64,000 bases of DNA. It comes from Planctomycetaceae bacterium (lineage in GTDB: Bacteria; Planctomycetota; Planctomycetia; Planctomycetales; Planctomycetaceae). The position numbers and the translations under genes were made by a program. Position 1 is the stretch's first letter; every line of letters starts with the position of its first letter. This document shows positions 1 to 9,079 of the stretch, one piece after another. Under the pieces are notes generated by a model. It ran no database searches, had not been told where the DNA came from, and worked only from the letters and a program-made list of their open reading frames with translations. The DNA is taken from contig JADZEF010000081.1 of assembly GCA_020850695.1 (NCBI GenBank), positions 1-64,000 of the forward strand. Reading direction: 5' to 3'.

Positions 1-869
1 CAGGGTCCCACCCCCGCGCTTTGAATCACGCGCCGCGCCACCGCATCCACCGCGTCGCACGTCACTCCCGGCCGCATCGCTTCAAACGCCGCCTGCTGCG
101 ACTGCAACACAACCCTATACATATCCATAAGTTTCGGCGGGATCGTACCGGTGGCGATGACACGCGTCAAGTCACTGCGATACCCCCGTGGAGTGATGGC
201 CCCCCAGTCGATGAGGGCAAACCCGGACGTCCCGAGACGCTCCTTCGTCGGCCGCGCGTGCGGCAGCGCCGACCTCGGACCCGCCGCAACGATCGGATCA
301 AAAGCCGCTTTTGTCGCCCCGAAGCGACGCATCAGGTGTTCAAGTTCATGGGCGGCCTGAAGCTCAGTCATCTCGGGCAGCCACGCCGCCCGGGCGGCGA
401 TGAATCCCCGCTCCGCCATTCGGATCGCTTCGCGAATCTCCGCAACTTCATGCTCATCCTTGACTTCCCGCAGCGCCTCGACCTTTCCTGCAACCGGCTT
501 GAGCGTGATCCCCTTCAGCTTCTCCGACCACTTCTCCAGATTCTCCACCGTGACCGAGCCACTCTCGAAGGCGATCGTCTTCAGCCCCAGTTTCCCAAGG
601 ACGTCGCCGAGAGTGTCCTCCAGCGAAGTCTTCGATGTCCGGATGTGAGTCTTGAGACCCGGGCACTCGTCCGCCAGCTGGGTCTCGTAGCGGGTGTCGC
701 TGATGATCAGTTCATGCTTCGGACCGAGCAACAGCAGCGACGAGTCTCCCGAAAACCCCGTCAGGTAGGAAACGTTGGCGACGTTCGAGACCAGCAAGGC
801 GTCCGCCTTGGCCTCGCCCACGCCCGGGAGCAGATTCTGCCGCCGTACCGCGAATCGGTTGTCCGCCAT
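1..869 (-). CDS. Xaa-Pro aminopeptidase (M24 family), 3' end cut by window edge
   Basis: The minus-strand frame is open from an ATG at 869 to base 1, giving 289 residues without a stop. A GAGG ribosome-binding site lies 6 bases before the ATG. Residues 1-130 look like the creatinase-type N-terminal domain (SYLTGFSGDSS, then LIISDTRY). From about 140 the pita-bread catalytic domain begins (EVAEIREAIRMAERGF). D221 in LIDWGA and D233 in SDLTRVI match the first two metal-binding Asp residues of M24 peptidases, and HARPT near 204 is also typical. The remaining His and Glu ligands lie beyond the edge, so completeness cannot be judged. Members release N-terminal residues before proline using two divalent metal ions in the cytoplasm. 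It ends about 100 bases upstream of the cysteine desulfurase frame on the same strand and points the same way. Confidence 0.9.
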   Translation of the reverse strand, partial: MADNRFAVRRQNLLPGVGEAKADALLVSNVANVSYLTGFSGDSSLLLLGPKHELIISDTRYETQLADECPGLKTHIRTSKTSLEDTLGDVLGKLGLKTIAFESGSVTVENLEKWSEKLKGITLKPVAGKVEALREVKDEHEVAEIREAIRMAERGFIAARAAWLPEMTELQAAHELEHLMRRFGATKAAFDPIVAAGPRSALPHARPTKERLGTSGFALIDWGAITPRGYRSDLTRVIATGTIPPKLMDMYRVVLQSQQAAFEAMRPGVTCDAVDAVARRVIQSAGVGP

Positions 870-964
870 GTCTGCCTCATCGTCTCGAATCGGTCGATCG
901 AGTCGGACTATAGCGGGCGTGCGGGGACGGTCCAAGGAATGCCGCCGGACGGCGGCACACGGAG

Positions 965-2128
965 CTACTTCGAGTGGCCCGGATGATTCATGCCCCGCAA
1001 GCGCTCAATCTGCGCGGCGACATAGCTGCCGGCGAAGTCGACTTCTTCCTGGGTGTTGAACCGCCCGATACCCAATCGCAGGCTGGCGCGCGTCAGGCGA
1101 TCGCTCCGCCCCATGGCCCGCAGCACGTGGCTGGGCTCCGGGTCAGCCGTCGTGCAGGCCGATCCCGAACTCACGGCGATCTCGGTCAGGGACGTCATCA
1201 ACGCCTCGCCGTCGACACCTTCGACGCTGAAGTTGAGGTTTCCCGCAAGACGTTCCGTCGGATGCCCGTTGAGCAGTAGCCCTCCCACGCGCGACGTCAG
1301 ACCCGTCCAGAGCCGGTCGCGCAGCTCCCGCAGTCGAACCGTTTCTGCGTCGCGCTCGCGCGTCGCAATGTCGCACGCGCAGCCAAATCCGACGATGAGC
1401 GGGACCGGAAGCGTTCCGCTGCGCAAGTGCTGCTCGTGCCCGCCGCCATCGAACAGCGGTTCGATGCGGATCCGAGGCTCGCCCCGACGGACGATGAGGC
1501 AGCCGATACCCTTCGGACCATACAGCTTGTGGGCCGATCCGCTCAGGAGATCAATGGGCATCGACGAGAGGTCGAGTGGAACCCGTCCGAGGGCCTGCGC
1601 GGCATCGGTGTGGAACAGCACCCCGCGATTGCGGCAGACGCGGCCGATCTCGTTTAACGGACTGAGGCTCCCCACTTCGTTGTTGGCGGCCATCACCGAG
1701 ACGAGAACCGTGCGCGGCGTCAGTGCCTCCGCAATTCGCCCGACGTCGACGACTCCATGGACGTCGACCGGAAGCACCGTCACCTCGCACCCCGCGCGCT
1801 TCAGTCGCTTTGCGGGATCAAGGACCGCCCGATGCTCCGCAGCGGTCGTGATGATGTGGCTTCCGGCCGGAGCGGCCCGCATCACTCCCTTGATCGCCAG
1901 GTTATTGGCTTCGGTCGCCCCACTCGTGAAGACGACACACCGGGGCTCGACTCCCACCAGGGCCGCCACCTGTCCGCGCGCCGTCTCGACCGCCTCGGCC
2001 GCCGCTCGCCCGTAGGCGTGATTGATGCTGGCCGCGTTGCCGAAGGCCGTTGTGAAGTAGGGCATCATCGCCTCGAGCACCTGCGGATCGAGCGGAGTCG
2101 TGGCGTGATGGTCGAGGTAGGGAATCAT
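965..2128 (-). CDS. Cysteine desulfurase (NifS/IscS family)
   Basis: A 387-residue class V PLP enzyme, the usual length for IscS/NifS proteins. It takes sulfur from cysteine for Fe-S clusters and thiolated cofactors. Residues 4-12 (YLDHHATTP) are the family N-terminus. H99 in AAEHRAV, D175 in FHTDAAQ and K201 in SAHKLYGPKG match the PLP-stacking His, pyridine-nitrogen Asp and Schiff-base Lys. C325 in SSGSACTT is the persulfide cysteine. I chose the ATG at 2128 because it places the YLDHHATTP motif at the very start. An ATG at 2155 would add nine residues, and neither has a strong ribosome-binding site. No iscU, iscR or suf gene is visible nearby. The upstream gap is shared with a divergently transcribed NagB-like gene. 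Confidence 0.93.
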   Translation of the reverse strand: MIPYLDHHATTPLDPQVLEAMMPYFTTAFGNAASINHAYGRAAAEAVETARGQVAALVGVEPRCVVFTSGATEANNLAIKGVMRAAPAGSHIITTAAEHRAVLDPAKRLKRAGCEVTVLPVDVHGVVDVGRIAEALTPRTVLVSVMAANNEVGSLSPLNEIGRVCRNRGVLFHTDAAQALGRVPLDLSSMPIDLLSGSAHKLYGPKGIGCLIVRRGEPRIRIEPLFDGGGHEQHLRSGTLPVPLIVGFGCACDIATRERDAETVRLRELRDRLWTGLTSRVGGLLLNGHPTERLAGNLNFSVEGVDGEALMTSLTEIAVSSGSACTTADPEPSHVLRAMGRSDRLTRASLRLGIGRFNTQEEVDFAGSYVAAQIERLRGMNHPGHSK

Positions 2129-2155
2129 GCGGGGCTCGCGAGTGAGTCGAACCAT

Positions 2156-2504
2156 TATCGCGCGCCGGAGAGTCACGCTCCACTGCACATCGTTCGCCCT
2201 TCGGACAATCGCGCCGCGCTGCGACTCGAAGCCACCGGGGGGGCCGGGACAGACGACCCTCAACGATCGTTGCGGCCATGAGATTCGAGAGTCGTCGGAT
2301 TCCGCATCCTGAGGGGGCCAAAGCGGTACCCTGAAGCGGTCGCATGCAGCATTTGGAAATCGTTGGCGATTTGCGTCGTCCGCGCCGTTGAAATTCACCG
2401 CCGTGACCGCTGAGATAGGACGGCCTGCATGGTCTCGCCGTGCGGGCGATTTCACAAGCCGCCCGGCGGCATTCCCCCTCAGCCAATCCACACCAGGGTT
2501 TCAA
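2156..2504. other. Divergent intergenic region, no gene seen
   Basis: These 349 bases separate the divergently transcribed cysteine desulfurase and NagB-like genes, so promoters for both must lie here. The plus-strand frame is open back to an ATG at 2388, but the extra 39 residues have no family resemblance. I see no convincing -35/-10 pair or hairpin. Confidence 0.4.
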
Positions 2505-3455
2505 ATGGACCTTCTGAGCACGATCGCCGGTTCGATGATGGAAGGGTATTTCCCTGCCGGCTGGGACCTGAAGAAGATTGATGCGTGCGTCGACGACGAC
2601 CCGTCGACCATCACCAAGCGTCAGAAGTGGTGGAGCCCGGGCTTCGAAGCGATCCCGTGTGATTCGCAGGCCGACTTCGACACGTTGATGGGGCATGAGA
2701 TCGCCCTGACGATCAAGCGGGCCCGCGACGCCGGCGAGAAGTTGATCCTCATCCTGCCGGTCGGCCCGATGGGGATGTACCGCTGGGCGGTCTACTTCCT
2801 CACCGAGTGGAATGTCCCGTGCGACCACGTTTACGGCTTCAACATGGACGAGTGGAGCGACGCCAAGGGGAACACGCTCCCGTCCGACAACCCCGGCGCC
2901 TTCCAGTACGCGATGGAACACGCCTTCTACGGACCGCTCGGCAAGCTCACCATCCCGACGAAGCAGCGGAACTTCGCCACAAAGAAGCTGCTGCCGACGT
3001 ACCCCGAGAAGATCGGCGAACTGAAGTCGAACGGCGCGAAGCTGACCGTCATCTTCGGCGTCGGCCGCGTCTGCCACATCGCCTTCTGGGAACCGCACTT
3101 CGCCGGCGAATATTCCAGTGAGGCCGACTGGAAGGCCCAGCACTACCGCATCGGCGCGAAACTCCATCCGCTGACCATCGAGCAGAACGCCCTCACCAGC
3201 TTCAAGAGCCGCACCACGCTCGTCCCGGCCTACGCCAACACCATCGGCCCCGGCATCTTCCTGAGTGCGAACAGCATCATCGGCGGCGCGGATGGAACGT
3301 TCGGACGCGGGATGCAGTGGCAGGGGCTCAGCCTGTGGATGACGTTCCGCCACCAGCCGACGCCGTGGATCCCGTCAACCTACATGCCGACGCAGCCCGG
3401 CCGTCTCTTCTTCCTCAAGGAGCTTGCCGGCCCGCTTGTCGCCGAGTGCAACTGA
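2505..3455 (+). CDS. NagB/RpiA-type sugar-phosphate isomerase-like protein with altered active site
   Basis: A 316-residue protein resembling glucosamine-6-phosphate deaminase, with about 50 more residues than E. coli NagB. The phosphate loop is around residues 84-93 ([10 protein letters not shown]). GFNMDEW (111-117) corresponds to the NagB FNMDEY motif and supplies D115, equivalent to the enolising base Asp72. [14 protein letters not shown] (184-197) matches NagB GVGVDGHIAFNEP: H191 and E196 are kept, but the ring-opening Asp141 position is V189. The fold is clear, but ordinary deaminase chemistry is doubtful. The ATG at 2505 was preferred over one at 2388 because homology begins there. The gene stands alone, with no nagA or sugar transport gene beside it. 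It may act on another sugar phosphate. Confidence 0.8.
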   Translation: MDLLSTIAGSMMEGYFPAGWDLKKIDACVDDDPSTITKRQKWWSPGFEAIPCDSQADFDTLMGHEIALTIKRARDAGEKLILILPVGPMGMYRWAVYFLTEWNVPCDHVYGFNMDEWSDAKGNTLPSDNPGAFQYAMEHAFYGPLGKLTIPTKQRNFATKKLLPTYPEKIGELKSNGAKLTVIFGVGRVCHIAFWEPHFAGEYSSEADWKAQHYRIGAKLHPLTIEQNALTSFKSRTTLVPAYANTIGPGIFLSANSIIGGADGTFGRGMQWQGLSLWMTFRHQPTPWIPSTYMPTQPGRLFFLKELAGPLVAECN

Positions 3456-3727
3456 ACAAATCGAGAGATGCAAAGTCCTCTCATGACTCGTTGATCAAGC
3501 TTGTTTGATGCGACGCGCGGTCCGAATTCCTCACAAGCCGAGCGGAACCTCTCTTCCGCTGGCGGGTTTCATCTCGAAGTGGCCGGCGAAAAACGGCTTG
3601 GACGACGACGCGGACCGGTTTTGCGAATCGGCGTCTGTCCAGGCCGTGTCCAAGAATTCGCCGGGCGATTCGGGGCCCGCAGCGACAAGCTTCGCAACCG
3701 GGCCAGTACCTCAAAAGGACTGATGCC

Positions 3728-4900
3728 ATGCTGTTGCGTCGAGGAAACTGGTGGCGGATCGCCGCCTTGGGGTTGGCGGTCGGCTGGGGAGAGACGCTCG
3801 CCGCACAGGACGGAGGACGCTCCCCTGACGACCTCTTCAAGCAACTCGACAAGAACAGTGACGGGGTCATCAAGGCCAGCGAAGTCGGCGAGGATCAAAC
3901 CCGCCACTTCGAACGCCTCATTCGAGTCGCCGACAAGGATGGCAATGGCGAACTGACGCGCGAAGAGTTTCTGGAGGGAGTCCGTCGTCCGGACCGTCCC
4001 GCCGGCGAGCGCCCGGAAGGGGACCGCGGCCCGGGTGAGCGCGGGCCCGGCGACCGTCCGCGGTTCGGTCCGGAGCAACTGTTCGAGCGATTCGACGCGA
4101 ACAAGGATGGAAAGCTCACGCTCGAAGAGCTTCCCAATGAAGCCCGCGAACGGCTGCGTCCGTTCTTCGAACGGTCGGGCAGGGATGCCATTTCCCGGGA
4201 AGACCTTGGCCGCTTGATGGCTCAGGCAGGTGGTCGCCCCGGTGAAGGCCGGCCTGGCGAAGGACGACCGGAAGGCCGACCGATGTTGCCTCGGCTATTC
4301 CAGCGGCTGGATGCCAACGGCGACGGACGCCTCTCGAAAGAAGAACTCGCCAAGGCGGCCGATCAGTTCGACGCCATGGATGAAAACCGCGACGGACAGC
4401 TCGATCCGCGTGAATTGCTGGGACCTCCGCCGGGAGAACGGCGCCCCGGGGAAGGTCGTCCCGAAGAAGGCCGGCCGGGAGAACGGCGACCGGAAGGCGA
4501 TCGACGCCCCGAGGGGGAACGTCGTCCGGAAGGGAATCGCCCTGAAGGCCCACGTCCCGAAGGACAGAATCCGGAGCGGCGTCGCCGTGGCGGTGAAGGA
4601 GGCCCCCCGTTCGAGCGCATCCTCTCGGAGATGGACTCGAACAAGGACGGCAAGCTCTCGAAGGACGAGGCCCGCGGACCACTCCAGCAGAACTTTGACC
4701 GGCTTGACGCAGACAAGGACGGCTTCATCACTCGCGATGAAATCCGTCGTGGATTCTCAGAACGTCTTCGTGAAGGAACCGGTCGACCGGAAGGGGGCCG
4801 CCCCGGGGCGCGTCGCCCGGACGGTGAACGTCCGGACGGAAAGCGTCCCCCAGGAGATCGCCCCGCAGGCGAGCGTCCGCCAGAGAAGAAGCCCGAATAA
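3728..4900 (+). CDS. Exported EF-hand protein with seven calcium loops and RPEG-rich linkers
   Basis: A 390-residue protein with an N-terminal signal sequence (residues 1-26, ending near LAAQ). It has seven canonical 12-residue EF-hand loops: D41-E52, D69-E80, D123-E134, D195-E206, D218-E229, D313-E324 and D337-E348. An eighth position near 150 (SGRDAISRED) has lost the ligands. Loops are separated by low-complexity Arg/Pro/Gly/Glu linkers (RPGE, RPEG, GERR), longest at 234-300 and 352-390. An AAGGAC ribosome-binding site lies at 3715-3720. Such proteins are presumed to bind Ca2+ outside the cytoplasm, but no enzymatic domain is visible. It stands alone. The linkers make alternative frames look open, but only this frame has the EF-hand pattern. 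Confidence 0.85.
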   Translation: MLLRRGNWWRIAALGLAVGWGETLAAQDGGRSPDDLFKQLDKNSDGVIKASEVGEDQTRHFERLIRVADKDGNGELTREEFLEGVRRPDRPAGERPEGDRGPGERGPGDRPRFGPEQLFERFDANKDGKLTLEELPNEARERLRPFFERSGRDAISREDLGRLMAQAGGRPGEGRPGEGRPEGRPMLPRLFQRLDANGDGRLSKEELAKAADQFDAMDENRDGQLDPRELLGPPPGERRPGEGRPEEGRPGERRPEGDRRPEGERRPEGNRPEGPRPEGQNPERRRRGGEGGPPFERILSEMDSNKDGKLSKDEARGPLQQNFDRLDADKDGFITRDEIRRGFSERLREGTGRPEGGRPGARRPDGERPDGKRPPGDRPAGERPPEKKPE

Positions 4901-4937
4901 CTCATCGCCTTGAGACGCGGGGCGTTGGGACCATCAC

Positions 4938-4974
4938 AAGCGGGATTCGAGACCCCAACTCTCGGATCTCGCTT
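4938..4974 (+). terminator. Hairpin after the EF-hand gene
   Basis: Arms 4938-4951 and 4961-4974 match at 12 of 14 positions as an inverted repeat, with a 9-base spacer and GATTTA following. It lies 38 bases past the EF-hand stop. It is plausibly a terminator, although the T-run is weak. Confidence 0.45.
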
Positions 4975-5319
4975 GATTTAACGAAGCTGTCCGCCGCCAA
5001 AACTTGAGTCCGAATCGACGATTTTCTTCGATTTTGGCTAAAGTCCCCTTGGCACTCTCGACACGAAACACTAAAACCCCGCCGCCTTCAGGCCCTCTCT
5101 GCGCGGACCGGTCCCCTCTCTCTCCGGTCCTGAGCGGGTCTCCCCTCTCGACGAATAATCCCCCTTCCATCGCCGATTGACGTTTTCCGGTGCGACCGTG
5201 TCGCTCCCTTGCGGACTCGCGTATTCGTGGAATCGCGACTTCTCCGGGGCACGCTGCGGGCCTGGCCAGAAGGAACGGCCTTCCGTTCCCAAGGCTGTCG
5301 CGCGGAATGGAGTCCGTCC
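4975..5319. other. Intergenic region upstream of the OmpA-like lipoprotein
   Basis: No gene is supported here. Short open frames exist on both strands but lack family motifs. The plus-strand frame of the lipoprotein extends upstream to 5209, but those residues precede the signal peptide and are unlikely to be translated. Confidence 0.4.
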
Positions 5320-6150
5320 ATGATTGCCCCCTCCCGCTGGCTTGTGATGCGTCGCCCCGTCGTGCTGTTGGCCGCCACCGCGGCCCTGGCCGCTGGTTGC
5401 GTCTCGTCCCCTCGCGAACGTATGGCTCTGCGTCAAAGCCAGCTCCATGCCCTGCAACTGCACCAGCAGAATCAGGCGCTCGCGTCGGAACGCAACCAGG
5501 CGACGCAGTCGTACCAGTCGCTCCTCGCTCAGAAGCAGCAGCTCGAGGGGAGCCTCGAAGTCGCCAACCGGCGGCTCGATAACCTCAACAGCGAACGCTC
5601 GGAGCTGCAGCAGCGCTACATCAGCCTGATGAACCGCGCCCGCAACTCGCCCAGCCCCCTCTCAAGCGACATGACGCGGCGGTTCGAAGAACTCGCGAAG
5701 AAGTATCCCGAGTTCGAATTCGATCCCGCCACCGGCGTGAGCAAGTTCCATTCGGACATCCTGTTCTCTTCCGGCTCGTCCGACATCAAGTCCTCGGCCG
5801 CCCCGCTGCTTCAGGACTTCGCCCGCATCATGAACGAGGGCGAGGCGCAGCGGCTCAACATCCTTGTGGTCGGCCACACCGACGACAAGCCGATCTCCAA
5901 GGCCGGCACGCGGCAGCACCATCCGACCAACTGGCACCTCTCGACCAACCGGGCCGATTCCGTCGTCGTGGCGTTGCATCAGTACGGCATCAAGGACAGC
6001 CGCATGGGTGCCGCAGGCTACAGCATGTACCAGCCCGTGGCCCCCAACACCGACGAAAAGAACCGCCAGCTCAACCGCCGCGTCGAGATCTTCGTCCTCG
6101 CGCCCGACGCGGTCGTTGCGGGCTGGGATCCGGGATCGTCGCGGAACTGA
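5320..6150 (+). CDS. OmpA-family lipoprotein with coiled coil and peptidoglycan-binding domain
   Basis: A 276-residue protein starting at ATG 5320. Residues 1-27 form a lipoprotein signal with lipobox AAGC (C27). Residues 34-105 are rich in Gln, Glu and Leu and look like a coiled coil (QLHALQLHQQNQAL, NRRLDNLNSERSEL). The C-terminal half is an OmpA domain: ILFSSGSSDIK, then VVGHTDDKPI, then RADSVVVAL and NRRVEIFV, the pattern used by Pal, OmpA and MotB to grip peptidoglycan. It should be lipid-anchored and face the periplasm. An in-frame ATG at 5347 is a possible alternative start. The flagellar genes are 50 kb away, so a motility role cannot be inferred. Its neighbours are unrelated single genes. 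Confidence 0.88.
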   Translation: MIAPSRWLVMRRPVVLLAATAALAAGCVSSPRERMALRQSQLHALQLHQQNQALASERNQATQSYQSLLAQKQQLEGSLEVANRRLDNLNSERSELQQRYISLMNRARNSPSPLSSDMTRRFEELAKKYPEFEFDPATGVSKFHSDILFSSGSSDIKSSAAPLLQDFARIMNEGEAQRLNILVVGHTDDKPISKAGTRQHHPTNWHLSTNRADSVVVALHQYGIKDSRMGAAGYSMYQPVAPNTDEKNRQLNRRVEIFVLAPDAVVAGWDPGSSRN

Positions 6151-6277
6151 CCGGCGGCGACACTGACATCGTCAGGCACGCTCGCCGCACAACGAGAGGG
6201 CAAGCCATTCCGTCTTCCATTGGAAGCGAAAAGGCAAACATCGGGCTCGCTGTCATGCGCGAAGCTTCGATGTCACA

Positions 6278-7657
6278 ATGCGGGACCGGTCGCGGTTCGA
6301 TGACGCGCCGCCCGACATTTTCGCTCGCCTTGAATGGACTTCCGGAATGCCCTGGATCGTTGAACAAGCCCCCGAGATCGGCTGGGACCGTCTCGCCCAG
6401 CTCATGCAGCAGACCGTCGCCGAAGCAAAGAAGCGGCTGTGCGGAACGCCGCGCCGCGTGCTGCTGCTGCCGCCCGACATCACCCGCATGCACTCCGGAG
6501 CCGGCCGCCTCACCGAAATCCTCTACCAGCTGCTTTCGCCCGAGGCCGAAGTCCACGTCATCCCGACGCTCGGCCAGCACGTCCCGCACACGCCCGAAGA
6601 AAACCAGCGGATGTTCGGGTCGATTCCCGAAGAGCGGATCCACAAGCACGACTGGCGCGGCGGCTGCGTGAAGGTCGGAGAAATCTCGGCTGAGGAAGTC
6701 GCCGCCTCGTGCAACGGCGTCGCCGACTGGCCGATGCCGATCGTCCTCAATCGATCGCTCATGGAAGACAAGTGGGACCTGATCATCAACGTCGGGCACG
6801 TCGTCCCGCACGAGGTCCTGGGCTTCGCCAATCACAACAAGAACTACTTCATCGGCATCGGCGGCAAGGACCTGATCTGTGCGGCGCACCTGATGGCGGC
6901 GCGGTGCGGGATCGAGAACAACCTCGGCAACCTCGTGACGCCGGTGCGGCACCTGTTCAACGTGGCCGAGGAACGCTACCTCGGCAAGCTGCCCGACCTC
7001 TACGTCCAGGTGGTGATGGCTCGCAACGCGCGGAACGAACTCGTCCACACCGGCGTGTTCGTCGGCGACGACCTCGAGACGTACCTCTCGGCCGCCCGCC
7101 TGAGCCGCGAGCAGAACATCACCGTGTTCGACGAGCCGGTCAAGAAGATGGTCTGCGTGATGCAGGGGGATGAGTTCGTCAGCACGTGGGTCGCCAACAA
7201 GGCGGTCTACCGCACCCGCATGGCGCTCGCCGACGGGGGCGAGCTTCTCATTCTCGCTCCGGGCCTCAAGCGATTCGGCGAACAGCCGGACGTCGACGCC
7301 TTCATCCGGAAGTACGGCTATGCAGGAACGCCCGCGGTGATGGCCGAGTATCGCCGTCAGGCCGATATGCAGGATCTGGCCCATGCGACGGCCCATCTCA
7401 TGCATGGCTCGTCGGAAGGCCGCTTCAAGATCACCTACGCCCCGGCATTCCTCACGCAAGCCGAGATCGAGCAGGTGAAGTTCAGCTACGCCGACCTCCC
7501 GGCGATGATCGAGCGTTATCGCCCGGACGAGCGCAAGGAAGGCTGGAACCGCACCGCGGACGGCGAGGAGTTCTACTTCATCCCGACGCCGTCGGCCGGC
7601 CTCTGGTCGACCCGCGACCGCCTCTACAACCGCCCCACGGGTTTTGCGAAGTCCTGA
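6278..7657 (+). CDS. LarA-like nickel-pincer racemase/epimerase family protein (DUF2088)
   Basis: A 459-residue protein resembling nickel-dependent lactate racemase LarA. PPDITRMHS (65-73) is the N-domain motif. LGQHVPHTPEE (98-108) carries H101, matching the LarA His108 region. PHEVLGFANHNK (177-188) gives H178 and K188, with the same 10-residue spacing as LarA His174 and Lys184. H204 keeps the 16-residue spacing of LarA His200. All four cofactor and catalytic positions are therefore present. LarA enzymes use a nickel-pincer nucleotide cofactor to invert 2-hydroxy acids, and some homologues act on sugar acids such as mannonate, so the substrate is unknown. No larB, larC or larE cofactor gene is visible here. 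Start alternatives are ATG 6278 and the ATG encoding M24. Confidence 0.8.
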   Translation: MRDRSRFDDAPPDIFARLEWTSGMPWIVEQAPEIGWDRLAQLMQQTVAEAKKRLCGTPRRVLLLPPDITRMHSGAGRLTEILYQLLSPEAEVHVIPTLGQHVPHTPEENQRMFGSIPEERIHKHDWRGGCVKVGEISAEEVAASCNGVADWPMPIVLNRSLMEDKWDLIINVGHVVPHEVLGFANHNKNYFIGIGGKDLICAAHLMAARCGIENNLGNLVTPVRHLFNVAEERYLGKLPDLYVQVVMARNARNELVHTGVFVGDDLETYLSAARLSREQNITVFDEPVKKMVCVMQGDEFVSTWVANKAVYRTRMALADGGELLILAPGLKRFGEQPDVDAFIRKYGYAGTPAVMAEYRRQADMQDLAHATAHLMHGSSEGRFKITYAPAFLTQAEIEQVKFSYADLPAMIERYRPDERKEGWNRTADGEEFYFIPTPSAGLWSTRDRLYNRPTGFAKS

Positions 7658-7682
7658 AGCGCTGACAGCACCCGGCATAGCA

Positions 7683-7716
7683 GCACCCCGGCTGCGGCTC
7701 TGAGCAGCCGGGGTGC
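7683..7716. terminator. Perfect 13-bp hairpin between the LarA-like and DUF4375 genes
   Basis: 7683-7695 and 7704-7716 are exact inverted complements with an 8-base loop, GC-rich and 25 bases after the LarA-like stop. No T-run follows, so it may be a terminator, a processing signal or a dispersed palindromic repeat. Confidence 0.5.
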
Positions 7717-7744
7717 CGGATCAGACGGCAGTGAGAGACCGACC

Positions 7745-9079
7745 ATGAGCGACGGACAAGAGCGTTATCGCGCCGCGGTCGCTGCCGCCGCCGAATGGGA
7801 TGATGAGCAGATTGCGGCGAACGTCTGGACGCTCACGTTTGAACCACAGACGCGCGAGGATGAATGGTCGATGTCGGTTGGCTTGGAGTCGCTGGGGCGG
7901 AAGGTTCATCCCCACGTTCTGGCGATTCTTCGTGATCACTCTCTGCATGAGCGGTTGACCAAAACGACCGAACGACGTGTCGTGCTCGCGGACGAATCGC
8001 CCCTGAGCCAGCTTTGTGGAGTGATCGGGAAAGATCCGCCCGCGGAAATCGTCGCACTCCTGGCTCCTTTTTTCGATTCTTCCAACGAAGGGGCGCGGTG
8101 TGCGGCCGCTCGGACGGTGGCCGCCTGCGGCAGCGACGAATCCGTTCCTTTCGTCCGCAAGGGTCTGACCGATTTTCTCTCGGACGGACCGCGGCTTGCG
8201 AAGGTCGGGTTGTCGACTCTTCATGGGATCCGCAGAGCGATCAAGGTCGGTCGAATCAGTGACCTCTTCCGGCGTTCCGTATTCGAAGCAATCGCCCAGC
8301 TCATCGCGCGAGACATTGCGGGGCTGGAGATCTGCGAGTTGCTCCTCGAGCTGGATCGTGACCGCGCGGTGCAGGCGATTCTCGACGAGCGGTGTTTCGT
8401 GATCGAGAATCCCTACTTGCATAAGTTGCTTAAGGCCGTCAATAAGCAGGGGATTCTGGTCCCGCGAGAACGGCTGCTGTGGCTCATCGCTCAACTGCGT
8501 GCTGTCGAACTGAAATATCCGTCCACCTATCTGATGGCTGCGGCTTTACTGGCGCTCGGACGACATCACGTTCCAGAGGATCGTGAGTGTCTTGAAGAGA
8601 TGGCGGGACACATGGACGAAACTGTGGCTGAAGGAGCCACCGATGGACTGATCGCTTGTGATGGGCTCGAACATTTCAGGAAGAAGATGGACGACGCACT
8701 GTCGAGCGGCGGCTACGACGCTCTCAATTCGCGACAGCAGCATTACTTCGGCGTCCAATGGTTGGACATTGAAGTCAACAACGGCGGCATCCATCAGTAC
8801 TTTTCGAACTCGACCGGCGAAACCTGGAAGATGGCGCTCGAAGGGTTCGACGCGATGGGAATGGCCGACCGTGCGTCCGCCTTCCGCGGGATGATCAACC
8901 TTTTCGGCCCCGAGGGGCCCTCAATTGATCGCGAACGGCGCAATGCCCAACTCGACGAAATCAATCCGGACTACGAATGGTGGACCGACACCTTCAACAA
9001 GACGTACTACTCCTGCGCGGGGAACGTGATGGTTGCAGCCAAGCGATACGTCTTGGCGCATCCCGAGTCATTTCGCTGA
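7745..9079 (+). CDS. HEAT-like repeat protein with C-terminal DUF4375 domain
   Basis: A 444-residue cytoplasmic protein without a signal peptide or membrane segment. Residues 1-300 are helical and resemble HEAT/ARM repeats (EIVALLAPFFDSSNEGARCAA and similar units). Residues about 316-444 match DUF4375: a Tyr/Asn/Gly-rich segment with VNNGGIHQYFSNSTGE near 347-362 and a following DAMG. DUF4375 also occurs in DMP19, a Neisseria DNA-mimic protein, but that does not establish the same role here. The gene is preceded by a strong hairpin and stands alone. Its function is not known, and a scaffold or small-molecule sensor is equally possible. Confidence 0.75.
   Translation: MSDGQERYRAAVAAAAEWDDEQIAANVWTLTFEPQTREDEWSMSVGLESLGRKVHPHVLAILRDHSLHERLTKTTERRVVLADESPLSQLCGVIGKDPPAEIVALLAPFFDSSNEGARCAAARTVAACGSDESVPFVRKGLTDFLSDGPRLAKVGLSTLHGIRRAIKVGRISDLFRRSVFEAIAQLIARDIAGLEICELLLELDRDRAVQAILDERCFVIENPYLHKLLKAVNKQGILVPRERLLWLIAQLRAVELKYPSTYLMAAALLALGRHHVPEDRECLEEMAGHMDETVAEGATDGLIACDGLEHFRKKMDDALSSGGYDALNSRQQHYFGVQWLDIEVNNGGIHQYFSNSTGETWKMALEGFDAMGMADRASAFRGMINLFGPEGPSIDRERRNAQLDEINPDYEWWTDTFNKTYYSCAGNVMVAAKRYVLAHPESFR

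Noticed and set aside
21-986. Long plus-strand open frame opposite the Xaa-Pro aminopeptidase
   Set aside because: Arg/His/Pro-rich with no motifs; the minus strand shows a full M24 pattern.
1902-3353. Long minus-strand open frame spanning two divergent genes
   Set aside because: It crosses a promoter region and opposes both motif-bearing genes; it arises from high GC.
4116-4905. Alternative frames within the EF-hand gene
   Set aside because: They are open only because of RPEG-coding repeats; only one frame gives EF-hand loops and a signal peptide.
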